This document shows positions 8,801-17,816 of a DNA stretch of 45,390 nt, piece after piece. A program made the position numbers and the translations under genes. The stretch comes from Cladosporium sp. IMV 00045 (taxonomy: Eukaryota > Ascomycota > Dothideomycetes > Cladosporiales > Cladosporiaceae), in contig MSJI02000068.1 in assembly GCA_001931905.2 (NCBI GenBank), positions 1 to 45,390 of the forward strand, written 5' to 3'. The notes under the pieces were generated by a model that ran no database searches, had not been told where the DNA came from, and saw nothing but the letters and a program-made list of their open reading frames with translations. The stretch's first letter is position 1. Each line of letters starts with the position of its first letter.

Positions 8801-10303
8801 ATGGCGTCTCCTACCAGCCCGACTCAATCTCAACTTCCCACTCGTTCTGCTACCAATGCCACCGACCCTGATGATGCCATTCCCGACGAGGACAGCAGCG
8901 AGACCACCAAGCTGTTCCACGAGCGTCTGCAAGCATGGAAGCACGCTTGCGGTTACCTGGAAGACTACATCACGGCGACGGAGAAGATGCATCACTCTCA
9001 CTCAAAAGAATACGAGAGAGTCCTCAAGTCGGTCAGCAACCCGCTGAAGGAAGGTCACCACTTTGACCAATCCCTTGGTGGTGTCGCCGGTCTCTTCGAC
9101 AACATCCGCAGCAACACCCAAGGTCTGTCGATCATGCACGCCGAGACTGCCAAGACTCTGAAGGGCTCTATCCTGCCCGTGTTTGAGCGCCTGCACACCG
9201 AGATCAAGAACAAGTCCAAGGAGCTCACCAAGGGCGCCGGCAAGGGAGCCAAGGCTGTGGACAAGGCGCGCAACACCTCGCAGAAGCACATTGAGCTCCT
9301 TGGCCAGCACACTGCTGCGTTCGACTCCTCTTCTGGCGCTGTCAAGTCGCATGAAGACCCTTACATCCTGCAGCGCCAGGTCTACCACCGCCTCAGCAAG
9401 CAGGTGCTTGAGGAGAACAACAACCGCGGCGACATGCTATCCGTCCAGGAGCACTTCGCCCAGTTTGAGGCACACATCGTGCAGACTTTCCAGAACGGTC
9501 TGGCGCAGTTCAACTCGATCATGCAAAACACGACCGAGCAGACGCGCAACAGCTACGGCGATATGATCGGCGTCGCACAGCGCATCACTCCCGATTTCGA
9601 GTGGAACGGTTTCGTCAAGCGCAACCAGCACCTCCTCATCGACCCGAACGCACCCAAGCGCTCCGTCGAGCAAATCGGCTTTGCCAACCAAGACCACCGC
9701 GCCACGCAGCCGCTGATCGCCGGCTCGCTGGAGCGCAAAGGCAAGCTCATGAAGTCCTACAGCACATCTTTCTACGCCGTCACTCCGTCAAGATACCTGC
9801 ACGAGTTCAAGACGGACGATGACTTCGCCAAGGACCCGCACCCGGAGGCCAGTTTGTACCTGCCCGACTGCATGATCGGCGCCGTCGACGGCGTCAAGTT
9901 CAACGTCAAGGGCAAGAACACCAGCAAGGGTCTCATGTCCAAGATGAGCATGGGCCACGAGTACCAGTTCCGCGCGCACACGCCGCAGGACGCGCAGAAG
10001 TGGCACGATATCATCGCCAGCCAGGTCGGGCAGACTACGAACGAGGCTCCTGTTTCGCCTGTTGGCTCTGTGGGCGAGGAGTCCAAGTACCAGAGCTTCG
10101 CCCAGAGCGAGACCGGCACTGTTGGCTCGACACCTCCCACCGAGAAGACCGCTTCTGATGCTGGCATGACCGCTTCTGAGAAGGACGGGCTGAGCTCTAC
10201 CACTAGCCCTACCGAGGCTTCTACCGCTGGACCTTCAACCTACCCACCCGAGAAGGGTGTGGCCGGCGCTGAGCAGGGCGTTGCTACCTCCGACAAGGCT
10301 TGA
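8801..10303 (+). CDS. slm1: BAR-PH domain protein, Slm1/Slm2-like (TORC2/PI(4,5)P2 effector)
   Basis: Slm proteins bind PI(4,5)P2 at the plasma membrane, sit at eisosomes, recruit TORC2 substrates and affect actin and sphingolipid signalling. This 500-residue, single-exon protein has a short disordered N-terminus and a helical F-BAR-like region at about 35-275 (heptad-rich, including LGGVAGLFDNIRSNTQGLSI and YILQRQVYHRLSKQVLEENN). A PH domain follows at about 305-415: it opens with LIAGSLERKGKLMKSYSTSF, has the strand SRYLHEFK, and its final helix ends in DAQKWHDIIASQVG. The tail of about 80 residues is Ser/Thr/Pro-rich and probably phosphorylated. The order matches fungal Slm proteins. The ATG at 8801 (AAAGATGGCG) is the first in frame. 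Yeast Slm1 is a calcineurin target; I did not find a clear PxIxIT site here. Confidence 0.9.
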   Translation: MASPTSPTQSQLPTRSATNATDPDDAIPDEDSSETTKLFHERLQAWKHACGYLEDYITATEKMHHSHSKEYERVLKSVSNPLKEGHHFDQSLGGVAGLFDNIRSNTQGLSIMHAETAKTLKGSILPVFERLHTEIKNKSKELTKGAGKGAKAVDKARNTSQKHIELLGQHTAAFDSSSGAVKSHEDPYILQRQVYHRLSKQVLEENNNRGDMLSVQEHFAQFEAHIVQTFQNGLAQFNSIMQNTTEQTRNSYGDMIGVAQRITPDFEWNGFVKRNQHLLIDPNAPKRSVEQIGFANQDHRATQPLIAGSLERKGKLMKSYSTSFYAVTPSRYLHEFKTDDDFAKDPHPEASLYLPDCMIGAVDGVKFNVKGKNTSKGLMSKMSMGHEYQFRAHTPQDAQKWHDIIASQVGQTTNEAPVSPVGSVGEESKYQSFAQSETGTVGSTPPTEKTASDAGMTASEKDGLSSTTSPTEASTAGPSTYPPEKGVAGAEQGVATSDKA

Positions 10304-11559
10304 GATATGTGACTTGTGGACATTTATTTGCCTCGACCTAGTATGACGCACGCATGTCTTTGTCACTCAGCGATTGTCTTCCCCTTTTCGTCATTCTTCT
10401 GTTTCCTAATACCACGTAGCTTATCTAGACGTAATAATTTCACGATTGAAAATGAGGCAATAGCAATGAACTATCACTACATAGTCCCATTTCAATCGAA
10501 GAAGCCATCACATCTCGTTTGAAGAATGAGGCGCTGCATCCCTTTCATCAGCCTCGGCACACTCGTGTTCTAGCCAGAAGACAGAAGCTGAGAAGTGTCA
10601 GGGAACGAGCCGCTAAAACACTAGCCTTGCCCTGCCCGCAATCTCCTCCAACCAAAGCGGCTCGTCCTTGCACACCAACTGACATCAAACATCCAGGGTG
10701 AATCACGTGTCGAGCTCCACCCCCAAGCTCGTTCGAGCCCCGAGCTTGTGAAGCTTGGTCCCCGACTGGTTACATCGCATGTGGGCATGAGTGTCTGGTG
10801 TTTGCATAAAGGTGTTAGAGCTGATGTTTTGAGTTCTGAGGGGTTCGTGTGATGCTGTAAATAGAAAGGCTTGACGTAGCGCCAGGACTACTGAGCGTTT
10901 GTAGCCCAAAGGCAAGGGAGGGAGGAATATCAGGCTGAGCTGTATGCATACATGCACGTATGTTTCTTCGAAGCTATGTCACAATCGGAGCTTTCGATTG
11001 TTGTGACCTCGCTTGATGATCTTAGCACCCCCCTCGTCAGTAATCCATCAATCGATTCATCAATCAATCAATCAACCACCACCACCTTTATTAAGAGCCA
11101 AGCAAGCACAGCCTCGCAACCTCATTTCTGGAAGGTTTGCTTCATCCTTCCTGCGCGCTTACCTGACCTTTCACCCTTGTCCCGAGCCACGCGCGCCTGC
11201 GATAATTAATCTTGAGCAATCAAAAGTCGCCTTCACTTCCTTCAATCGACCTGGCCCGGCCTGTTTGCACCTTGCCCTCAACTTCTAGACTTCTCTGCGA
11301 AGTGCACCGCGTATCTCACATTCTGCACGCCAGTGAAGAGGTGCCCACGTCCCTGGACGTTCTTGCCTCCCGCAACCTGCAATCCTCCCGCACACAACCG
11401 AGCTGCACCTCGTCAAACCCTCACATCTTCTTCACCTTCAACTCGCATTTGGCCGCCTGAATTGCGTCTCCGAAAACGACAACCTCGCTCGTGGCCACAT
11501 ATCGCTAGATTGGAGCAAGTCACTCGTCAGCCTTTACTGAGGACGTCCCACAGCCCACC
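10304..11559. promoter_or_regulatory. Intergenic region, 3' side of slm1 and promoter/leader of the 11560 gene
   Basis: The segment before 11560 is pyrimidine- and CA-rich from about 11280 and looks like a long 5' leader. A perfect inverted repeat occurs at 10724-10748 (listed separately). A CAAT-rich run (ATCAATCAATCAATC) lies near 11060. No gene is supported. Confidence 0.5.
10724..10748. repeat. Perfect 8-base inverted repeat with 9-base loop
   Basis: CAAGCTCG at 10724-10731 and CGAGCTTG at 10741-10748 are exact complements around TTCGAGCCC. The loop resembles a tRNA T-loop, but no acceptor, D or anticodon arm can be built around it. Confidence 0.5.
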
Positions 11560-12438
11560 ATGCCGGGTGTTCGTAAGTGACATCTAGCACATGAATGGCT
11601 GCTACAACATCCACTAACCACTACGTCACAACAGCTCCCAATGCTTTCCACAAACTCAAGCAAGCCTTCAAAGGCATCCTGAAGAACAGCGGCAAAAACC
11701 GCCAACAGGACCAGCAAGCGCCGCCACCGCCGCCGCCTCAGAAGCAAGACGAGCAAACGCAGCAGCAGCCTACCGACAAACCCCAAGTCCCGCCCAAGTC
11801 CGAGCAGCAAGCCGCATCCGCCGCTCCAGTCCTCCCGCCCACTGCTCTCGTGGCAGAAACGAGCAGGCCCGGCAGCGCGAGCGCAGGGAAAGAGCAGCCG
11901 CCCAGCAAGGCCGAGGATACCTCACCTGTTTCGCCGGCAGAGCCGAACTCCTCCACTCCGCAGGACAACTCCAACTCCGACCCCGTCTCTGCCATCTCGG
12001 CTGAGCAGGACAAACCTCTTCCTCCGCCTAAGACCGACGGGGCAGCAGACGATGCCAAAGCAGCAGCAGGTACGTCAAAATCGTATACTCACCACTCTGA
12101 AACCTCACAACTAACCCCAAGCAACAGCTCCCGTGGTCTCACCACCAACCACCAAACCCACCGAGCCTTCCGCAACCGAAAACACCAAACCAAACGGCAA
12201 CCTCGCTGCAGCAGCAGCAGCAGCGCCAGCTCCCGCCGCCACCACCACCGAAAGCACCACGGAACCCTCAACCACAGCAGCCAAAACTTCCTCAGAGCAA
12301 GAGCGCACCTCGGACGAGAAAATGCCCGTCATGGCCGAGGAGCCGCCGACCATCAAAGCCAACCCGGCCGCGCCGGGTATGAGCGCCACGTCTGGCCCGT
12401 TGGAGGATTTCCCGTCGGGCGGGGATGGGAAGGCGTGA
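11560..12438 (+). CDS. Low-complexity Pro/Ala/Gln/Thr-rich protein, three exons
   Basis: The gene model is join(11560-11572, 11635-12069, 12128-12438), giving 252 residues. The first coding exon has only 13 bases (M-P-G-V plus one base). Its donor is GTAAGT; the 62-base intron contains a CACTAAC branch and ends in CAACAG. The second intron (12070-12127, GTACGT, branch AACTAAC, acceptor CAACAG) also keeps frame. The N-terminus PNAFHKLKQAFKGILKNSGK could form a basic amphipathic helix. Everything after it is disordered: P, Q, A, S and T tracts, an eight-alanine run near 170, and a short C-terminus ending SGGDGKA. I do not recognise the family. A membrane-binding helix with a flexible tail is a guess from composition only. 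The unspliced frame hides the true start and end. Confidence 0.75.
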
Positions 12439-13007
12439 GGGAGTGTGAAGTGCTGGGACGGTAGGTCTCGATGGACTTTGGTGGTGGAGCTGGTGCGGTG
12501 CTTGATGTTTTTCCTGCTGGGTCGGAAAGCGTGTCGGCTGGCCAGCGGGTTTGCCTGTGTCTGAGATTCTGCTGTTGAATTTGTCTTTCTGGAAGGTCAG
12601 TGGTTGCGAGAGCAAAACCTTTGGCTTGTGCTCTGCGGGGGATCTCTTCTCTTTCTTTTCTGGCAGATTGGCAGTGTGCGGTGATGGTGGTGGTGGTGGT
12701 GGTGGCGGCCGCAGAGATGCATGGCTGCGTTGTGTTGGTGGCTGGTGGTTTTTGAGCATTTGAATTATACCCCCCATGGAATTGTCTTTTTTCCTCTTGA
12801 TGCTGTCTTCCGTTCTTCTTACAATAGTGCTGTGTATCAGTCTCCTTTGACTCTGCGACGTGAATCAAACTCCAGCAAAAGAACCCGAGCAAAGTGGGAG
12901 GGTCCGTAACGATGCAACATGCTCAGATATGAATACAAAATTCTTTACCATCTCCTTCTTTCCCTCATTTCCCAATCCCTACCCTCAAATTCCATTCCTC
13001 TTCGCTC
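12439..13007. other. Convergent intergenic region
   Basis: This stretch probably holds the 3' UTRs of the flanking converging genes. A GGT repeat lies at about 12683-12702. Open frames here are short and unconvincing. Confidence 0.5.
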
Positions 13008-13600
13008 TCAGTTCGCAGACCCGCCACCATACTTCCCACTCCCGCTCTTCGGCGCACCACTGCCCCCGCTCGTCTGGCTGCCCCTATCCTTCGTCACCTG
13101 CCCTCCCGCGGGGTTTCCCGTCGCGCCCTCGTTCTTCGTCTTGGTCGAGCTGACCTCGTGGTTGGCCGGCGAGACGTCCAGCGGGCTCGTCTGCGGTGAC
13201 TGTTTAGTGTTTGAAAACGGGGGATTGATTAGTCTTCGCACGACGCAGGCATGAATTCAAGAAAAATCAAGAAAAAAAACACAAGAAATCAGGCCGGAGT
13301 ATGTAGGGTAGGATATCAAGGACTTACCTCATCACCACTCTCCTTCTCAGCGCTCGCTTTCTCCGTCTCGGGGCGCGTTTGCTTGGGGTCGAAAGCGGCG
13401 TTTTCCACCGCGGCGGCGGCGTCGTCGGACCCGGATTTGCTGTATTCGTTCGGCTCGGGTTTGAGGCTATCTTTGTGCTGGGTGTCTTTGCGGGCGAAGC
13501 GGGTGGGGGTTGATGAGAGGGCGCGGAGGGGAGTGCGTGCGGTGGTGCTCGTGAGGGGGCGCGTGGTGAGGGCGCTGCGGCGGAGGGTGGGGAGGAGCAT
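13008..13600 (-). CDS. Small hydrophilic protein with mitochondrial presequence
   Basis: The model is two exons, 13600-13328 and 13199-13008, giving 154 residues. The 128-base intron has a GTAAGT donor (after ...GDE), a CACTAAAC branch and a CAG acceptor, phase 0. The N-terminus MLLPTLRRSALTTRPLTSTT is rich in R, S, T and L with no acidic residue until after ARFARKD-like residues near 38, as in a matrix-targeting presequence. The rest is extremely hydrophilic: K, E, D, S, G, N and Q dominate, and the C-terminus is Gly/Ser-rich (GGSGAPKSGSGKYGGGSAN). No fold or enzyme motif is visible. The composition recalls hydrophilin or LEA-like stress proteins; this is inference, and the family is unknown to me. 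A palindromic CRE site lies 290 bases upstream of the ATG. Confidence 0.75.
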
Positions 13601-13889
13601 TTTTATTTTTTGTTGTTGGTGTTGATGGGGCTTTGGTGTTGATGGGGTTTGGTGAGGCTGGAGTTGGGTTTTTGGTGCTTTGTGGTGTTGTTTGGAGACC
13701 AATGGATTCAATAGTTTGGTCCAATGGAATTGAGATGATTACCTTGAAGAGAGAGGAAGTTCTAAGCTAGGAGTTTGAGAGATGGTGAAACCAGCTCTTT
13801 GCCGTTCTTCCAGAGCGGAGCTCCAACCGAGCTCGTCTCTTCGATCCATCAATGGTGACGATTGATGAGGTCAGTGATGGAAGTGGTGA

Positions 13890-13897
13890 TGACGTCA
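13890..13897. promoter_or_regulatory. Palindromic CRE/ATF site TGACGTCA
   Basis: This is an exact TGACGTCA octamer. ATF/CREB-type bZIP factors such as fungal Atf1/AtfA bind this sequence in stress promoters. It lies 290 bases upstream of the ATG at 13600. Occupancy is inferred. Confidence 0.5.
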
Positions 13898-13908
13898 GAC
13901 GAGCTGCG

Positions 13909-13941
13909 ATGAAGTGAACATGAAGTGAACATGAAGTGATC
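13909..13941. repeat. 11-base tandem triplicate ATGAAGTGAAC
   Basis: There are three head-to-tail copies. The first two are identical and the third ends ATC instead of AAC. The array begins 12 bases from the CRE octamer. Confidence 0.8.
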
Positions 13942-14408
13942 AACACTGCGAGAGAGACATAGATCAAATTGTGTGCCTTGACAGCTCCTATGGATATTGT
14001 AAGGAGGTCTTGCATGGAGTTCTTTGCAGCAGATGATGTCTCAATTTGCCTTGAAGATCCTGGACTCTCTTCTCATCGATGCATTCCGTACATATGTACA
14101 TGTAGGCCTCAAAACCAGTTCTATAACCGGCGTCCAACGTCCTTGTTGCAAAGCTGCATTTTATCGATGTCTGTGATGTATACAAACATGTAGGTAGTCA
14201 TCGATTAATGCATGTGGCAGAGTTTCATACATTACAGTGCTTAGAACAAGCAAAACGTGCCACCGTTCCCCATCGTCCTCGACCTCTCGCTGATTCCGGT
14301 GGTTCTCTCAATACCAGAACTCCAACACAGCTTTCTAATGCCTGCTGGCGACAGGCCGTTGAGTGTGATGAGACGACACGAACGCTCTCATGTACGCATC
14401 ACCAATCC

Positions 14409-15153
14409 CTACACAATTCGATACCCATCATAAACAACTACGACCAGTCAGCCCTCAAACTCCCCCTCAACATTAGTCAAAATCAAGAACAAAACAAAAC
14501 TCACCTTCCCTCCCCTTCCTCGCCCCACTACCAACCCACATCCCCGAATTAACCACATCTGCATACCTCTCATCGCCCGTCTCCAACTTCACCGTCAGAC
14601 GAAACGAATACTCACTCGGATCCACCTCATCCGCCTGTTCGGGATCAAAAAGCCTCTCCATAACCTCCCTAGGCCCTTTCCTCCAACCCGAAGTTTTCAC
14701 CGCAATAAACGCCGGCGGCTCATCGTTCGTGCGCAGCAGGTAGTTGGTGTCGACGTAGGTGTGCAGAGTGGAAGGGTCGACGAGTTGGGAGTCTTGGCCT
14801 CCGGGCTGTGATGGGGTTTTGTCAGATTGGTCGGCTGATTGTTATCTTTTGAGGGTGGAAGAGCAGACCTCAACAGTCCCCTGGCCCCAACTGGCGTTCC
14901 ATTCGCCGCTGGAGAAACTGATCCAGTTGCGATCGCCCCAGGGGCCTTTGCCGACGTTGATGAGGGGGTTGAGTTGCACGGAGATGCGGAAGTCGAGTTC
15001 GAGGCGCGGGATGGGGAGGTCGATATCTGATGCGTTGGAGGATAAGGGGAAGGATTTGGTTGTTGGGGCAGGCATTGGGAGGGATGTTTGCTGAGTTGGA
15101 TGTATTAGAGACGATAGGAGTAAGAGGGTGGTGCTGAGTGCGGGAATGATCAT
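14409..15153 (-). CDS. Secreted DUF3237 (UPF0311) family protein
   Basis: The model is three exons, 15153-14869, 14805-14505 and 14437-14409, giving 204 residues. Introns of 63 bases (GTCTGC donor, CACAG acceptor, phase 0) and 67 bases (GTGAGT, GGCTGAC branch, CGTAG acceptor, phase 1) keep frame, and the last exon adds V-Y-D-G-Y-R-I-V-stop. That short ending is the usual conserved close of DUF3237 proteins and confirms the join. The N-terminus MIIPALSTTLLLLSSLIHPTQQ is a likely signal peptide. The core shows GDRNWISFSSGEWNASWGQG, TYVDTNYLLRTNDEP and SEYSFRLTVKLETGDERY, which fit a beta-barrel DUF3237 fold. Substrate and role are unknown. An N-glycosylation sequon NAS is present. The DUF3237 assignment is by motif memory. 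Confidence 0.85.
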
Positions 15154-15770
15154 GGCTTTATGTAGCTCGATGCAGCCACTCTATATATTTATAAATATTC
15201 GTCATGCAACAGGACTTTTGCAACTCATTTATATACATGTATGTGTGGCCTTCTGATTATAGCGGGGTGACAGGACTACCAATGCACAATTTACCTTGGT
15301 CGTGACGTCTTCATAGCCGAGGAGTAACGACCACGAACATCGGCAAATGTGAATTCTTACAGAACAAAATGGCACTCCTGAACTGCCAGTCGAGAACCGA
15401 GCTTATGGATCTGCATTTTTGGTTTTTGAGAGTCCTCTGCGCTCTCCATTTACTGCACGCACAATACGATATCATAGCGCCTGCTGGTAGGTCACAACGA
15501 ATGCGATCAAGACAAATAGAAAGCTCGAAGGGCCACCTTCAACTCGGGGCATTGTGTGAATCTGATGTTCATGTCTGCAACAAGGGTCTGGAGGAATGTA
15601 TTAAAAAGCATGGTCACTCAAAGAGCAAAACCCATGTGTATTGAGCAAACAAACTCACATCTACAGTATCGTCATCATGTTCATCATTCCAATCATCATC
15701 TACACTCATCTACTCTCACCCCTCTCACCCTCTCATAATCCTCATCAAGCCACCTCCACACATCCAATCA
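15154..15770. promoter_or_regulatory. Upstream region of the DUF3237 gene
   Basis: A TATAAATA element on the - strand (15186-15193) lies 33 bases before the ATG at 15153. Open frames at 15369-15644 lack recognisable domains. The right end is the 3' UTR of the Bud27-like gene. Confidence 0.5.
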
Positions 15771-17816
15771 TCACCTCCCTAACCTCGCCGCCTTAAAGCG
15801 ACTAACCTTCTTAACCCTCCCATCATCCCTCTCCTCCATGAGATCGCCCAAGTTCTCATCCTCGTCTTTATCGACCTTGAACCCGCCCTGCTCGCGCACC
15901 ATATCGTTGCGTCTCCGGTAATAATCAGCCGCCAGCTCGCGGCGCGCGAGGAGAGGGTCGTAGCCGTCTGGGTCTGGAGCAGGGGCTTTGGTCGAGGAAG
16001 GGTTGCGTTCGAGCAAAGTGGATGCCATGGGAATGCCAGGAGGGCCTGTGGGAGGGGCGCCGGGGGCGGTGTCTTCGTCTTCGTCTTCTGCTGGTATTGC
16101 TGCGGCGCGGGCTTGCTTGAAGCGGGAGATTTTCTCTGGGGCCGTGGTGGAGGGGAGGGAGTGGGAAACTGCTGTCGAGCGCTCGACGACGCCGGACGCG
16201 AGGGGTGGTGCGGATTCTCCCTCAACGTGCTTGGTTGCTTTGTGAGGTGGGGAAGCGGGTTTGGCGACGTCGACTTGTTGGGCGAAGGAGACGCGTTTCT
16301 TGCCGGTGGCGGTGGCGGACTTTTTGTCGGCGTCGGAGTTTGATGAGCCGTTGCTTGCGATTGAGGAGCGCTTTTCTCTGATCACCAGACGGTGGGCGTG
16401 GGCGGGATCGAGAGCTTCTTCGCCGGCCTCATCGTCGTCGTCGTCGGCGTCGACCTCTCCTTCTGGAAGAGGGATTTTGCCGAGGTTACCGATCAGGCGC
16501 TCCTTCAACGCTTCCATCTCATCGCGATAGGCGTCTGTGACTGCTGGGCGCTTGGAACGACCGAACTCGTCTTCGTCCTCGATGTCTGAGTCGGAAAGGC
16601 CGCTGGTGTAGGGTGTGTCTTCGTCCTGGTATTCTGAAGTCGTGAAATCAGAATGGCTGTCGTCGTGTTCATCATCAGGATCGTCAAGGTCCATCGTCGC
16701 CACGACGTTTTGAACCTCGTTCAAGTGGTAGCTTAGCATTTCGCGACGAAGTTGGGCATCTTCTGCGGACTCGTTCTCAGGCATGACGATGTGCGGCTTA
16801 GTAGTCTCGGCATCTTCGTCCACCTCAAAAACTCTGTCGCCAGGCTTGAAGTAGCCACGGAGATGTTGCTGGTGATCAGGGTCTGTGTTGACCGGAGTCT
16901 GGTCGCCTGGTGCTGATTGAGGCGTGTCGGCCGCCGGCGGATTCGCAGGAATCTCCTCAACCTGCGGCGAGAACTTGACGGTGCGGTTGTCTGGCGGGTC
17001 CGCAGCGCGAGCAATAGCAACTTTATCTGCGAAAGACACCGACTTCTTCTCCTCCGAATTGGAGCGCGGCTTTTCCTCAGGCTCCTTGGTGTCTGCAGAA
17101 AAAGAGACCGATTTCTTGCGAACTTGAGGACGCTCGACCTCGACATCCCCCTCAACAGCAGTCTCTCTCGGCTTTTCCGCCTCCACAGGTGCAGGTTTGA
17201 TAGCAGACGGCGGCGTAGGCGGCTGTTGTGCAGCCATACCCAAATCCTTATCAGTCAAACCCGCCTGCCTCAACCTCTCCAGCGCCTTCGCAGTCGCCTC
17301 CTCAGGGCGCCTGATTTCACTCCGGACAACATTCCCATCCTCATCCAATTCCTCATGGATCTCACTCAAAGGCAGCCCACCATCCTCATCATCCTCCAAC
17401 TCTCCCGCGCCATCCCCATATATCCCCGCAGCAGTGGCGGAAGCGAACGCGAACTCCTCCAATTTCCCCTCCGCAAGAAAAAATTGCTTCGAAAGCGTGT
17501 CGATGTTCTGCTGCACGTACTCCTGCCTGCGCGTGATGAGGCCGAGCACCTGCCTGCGACGACGCGGCGGGGCATCCAAAGTTGCCTGGCCGGTGAGGTC
17601 CAGAATCTCCTTCTGCGTGACGAGCTCGCCGCCGTAGGAGTTGCAGATTTCAGCGACGGCCTCGGCGGTCAGTTCCTCCGGTCCGGTGGCGACGAGTTCT
17701 TCTTTCAGACCTTCATACTCGGCTTCCCAGGTTTGCCAGTTGCGCAGGCTCTGGCGGAGCTTCTGCACGTTCTCCTCCAGCTTCTGGCGCTGCTGTTCGA
17801 TTTCGGTGAGTTCCAT
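15771..17816 (-). CDS. bud27: Bud27/URI-like unconventional prefoldin with DUF3835 region
   Basis: Yeast Bud27 and human URI are prefoldin-like proteins that help assemble RNA polymerases through Rpb5 and link to TOR signalling and translation. This 681-residue protein starts at the ATG at 17816 (CCAACCATGGAAC); the frame runs further upstream without an ATG. Residues 1-125 form the prefoldin coiled-coil hairpin (LTEIEQQRQKLEENVQKLRQ and GLITRRQEYVQQNIDTLSKQ). A long acidic, disordered middle follows, then GYFKPGDRVFEVDED at 321-335, and the C-terminal DUF3835-type elements KISRFKQARA (about 562) and KVSRFKAARLG (about 670). Four RVxF-like motifs occur: KKSVSF at 234 and 257, RTVKF at 278 and KKRVSF at 506. 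No intron is needed. The Bud27/URI assignment is strong from architecture. Confidence 0.88.
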   Translation of the reverse strand: MELTEIEQQRQKLEENVQKLRQSLRNWQTWEAEYEGLKEELVATGPEELTAEAVAEICNSYGGELVTQKEILDLTGQATLDAPPRRRRQVLGLITRRQEYVQQNIDTLSKQFFLAEGKLEEFAFASATAAGIYGDGAGELEDDEDGGLPLSEIHEELDEDGNVVRSEIRRPEEATAKALERLRQAGLTDKDLGMAAQQPPTPPSAIKPAPVEAEKPRETAVEGDVEVERPQVRKKSVSFSADTKEPEEKPRSNSEEKKSVSFADKVAIARAADPPDNRTVKFSPQVEEIPANPPAADTPQSAPGDQTPVNTDPDHQQHLRGYFKPGDRVFEVDEDAETTKPHIVMPENESAEDAQLRREMLSYHLNEVQNVVATMDLDDPDDEHDDSHSDFTTSEYQDEDTPYTSGLSDSDIEDEDEFGRSKRPAVTDAYRDEMEALKERLIGNLGKIPLPEGEVDADDDDDEAGEEALDPAHAHRLVIREKRSSIASNGSSNSDADKKSATATGKKRVSFAQQVDVAKPASPPHKATKHVEGESAPPLASGVVERSTAVSHSLPSTTAPEKISRFKQARAAAIPAEDEDEDTAPGAPPTGPPGIPMASTLLERNPSSTKAPAPDPDGYDPLLARRELAADYYRRRNDMVREQGGFKVDKDEDENLGDLMEERDDGRVKKVSRFKAARLGR

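Larger units (their letters stand above)
13601..14408. promoter_or_regulatory. Upstream region of the small mitochondrial protein gene
   Basis: Both flanking genes run leftward, so this is the promoter of the 13600 gene plus the 3' UTR of the DUF3237 gene. It contains the CRE and the 11-base triplicate listed separately. No gene was found. Confidence 0.5.

Noticed and set aside
10724..10748. T-arm-like sequence GTTCGAGCCC suggesting a tRNA
   Set aside because: The flanking bases form a simple inverted repeat; no D arm, anticodon arm or acceptor stem can be paired at the right distances.
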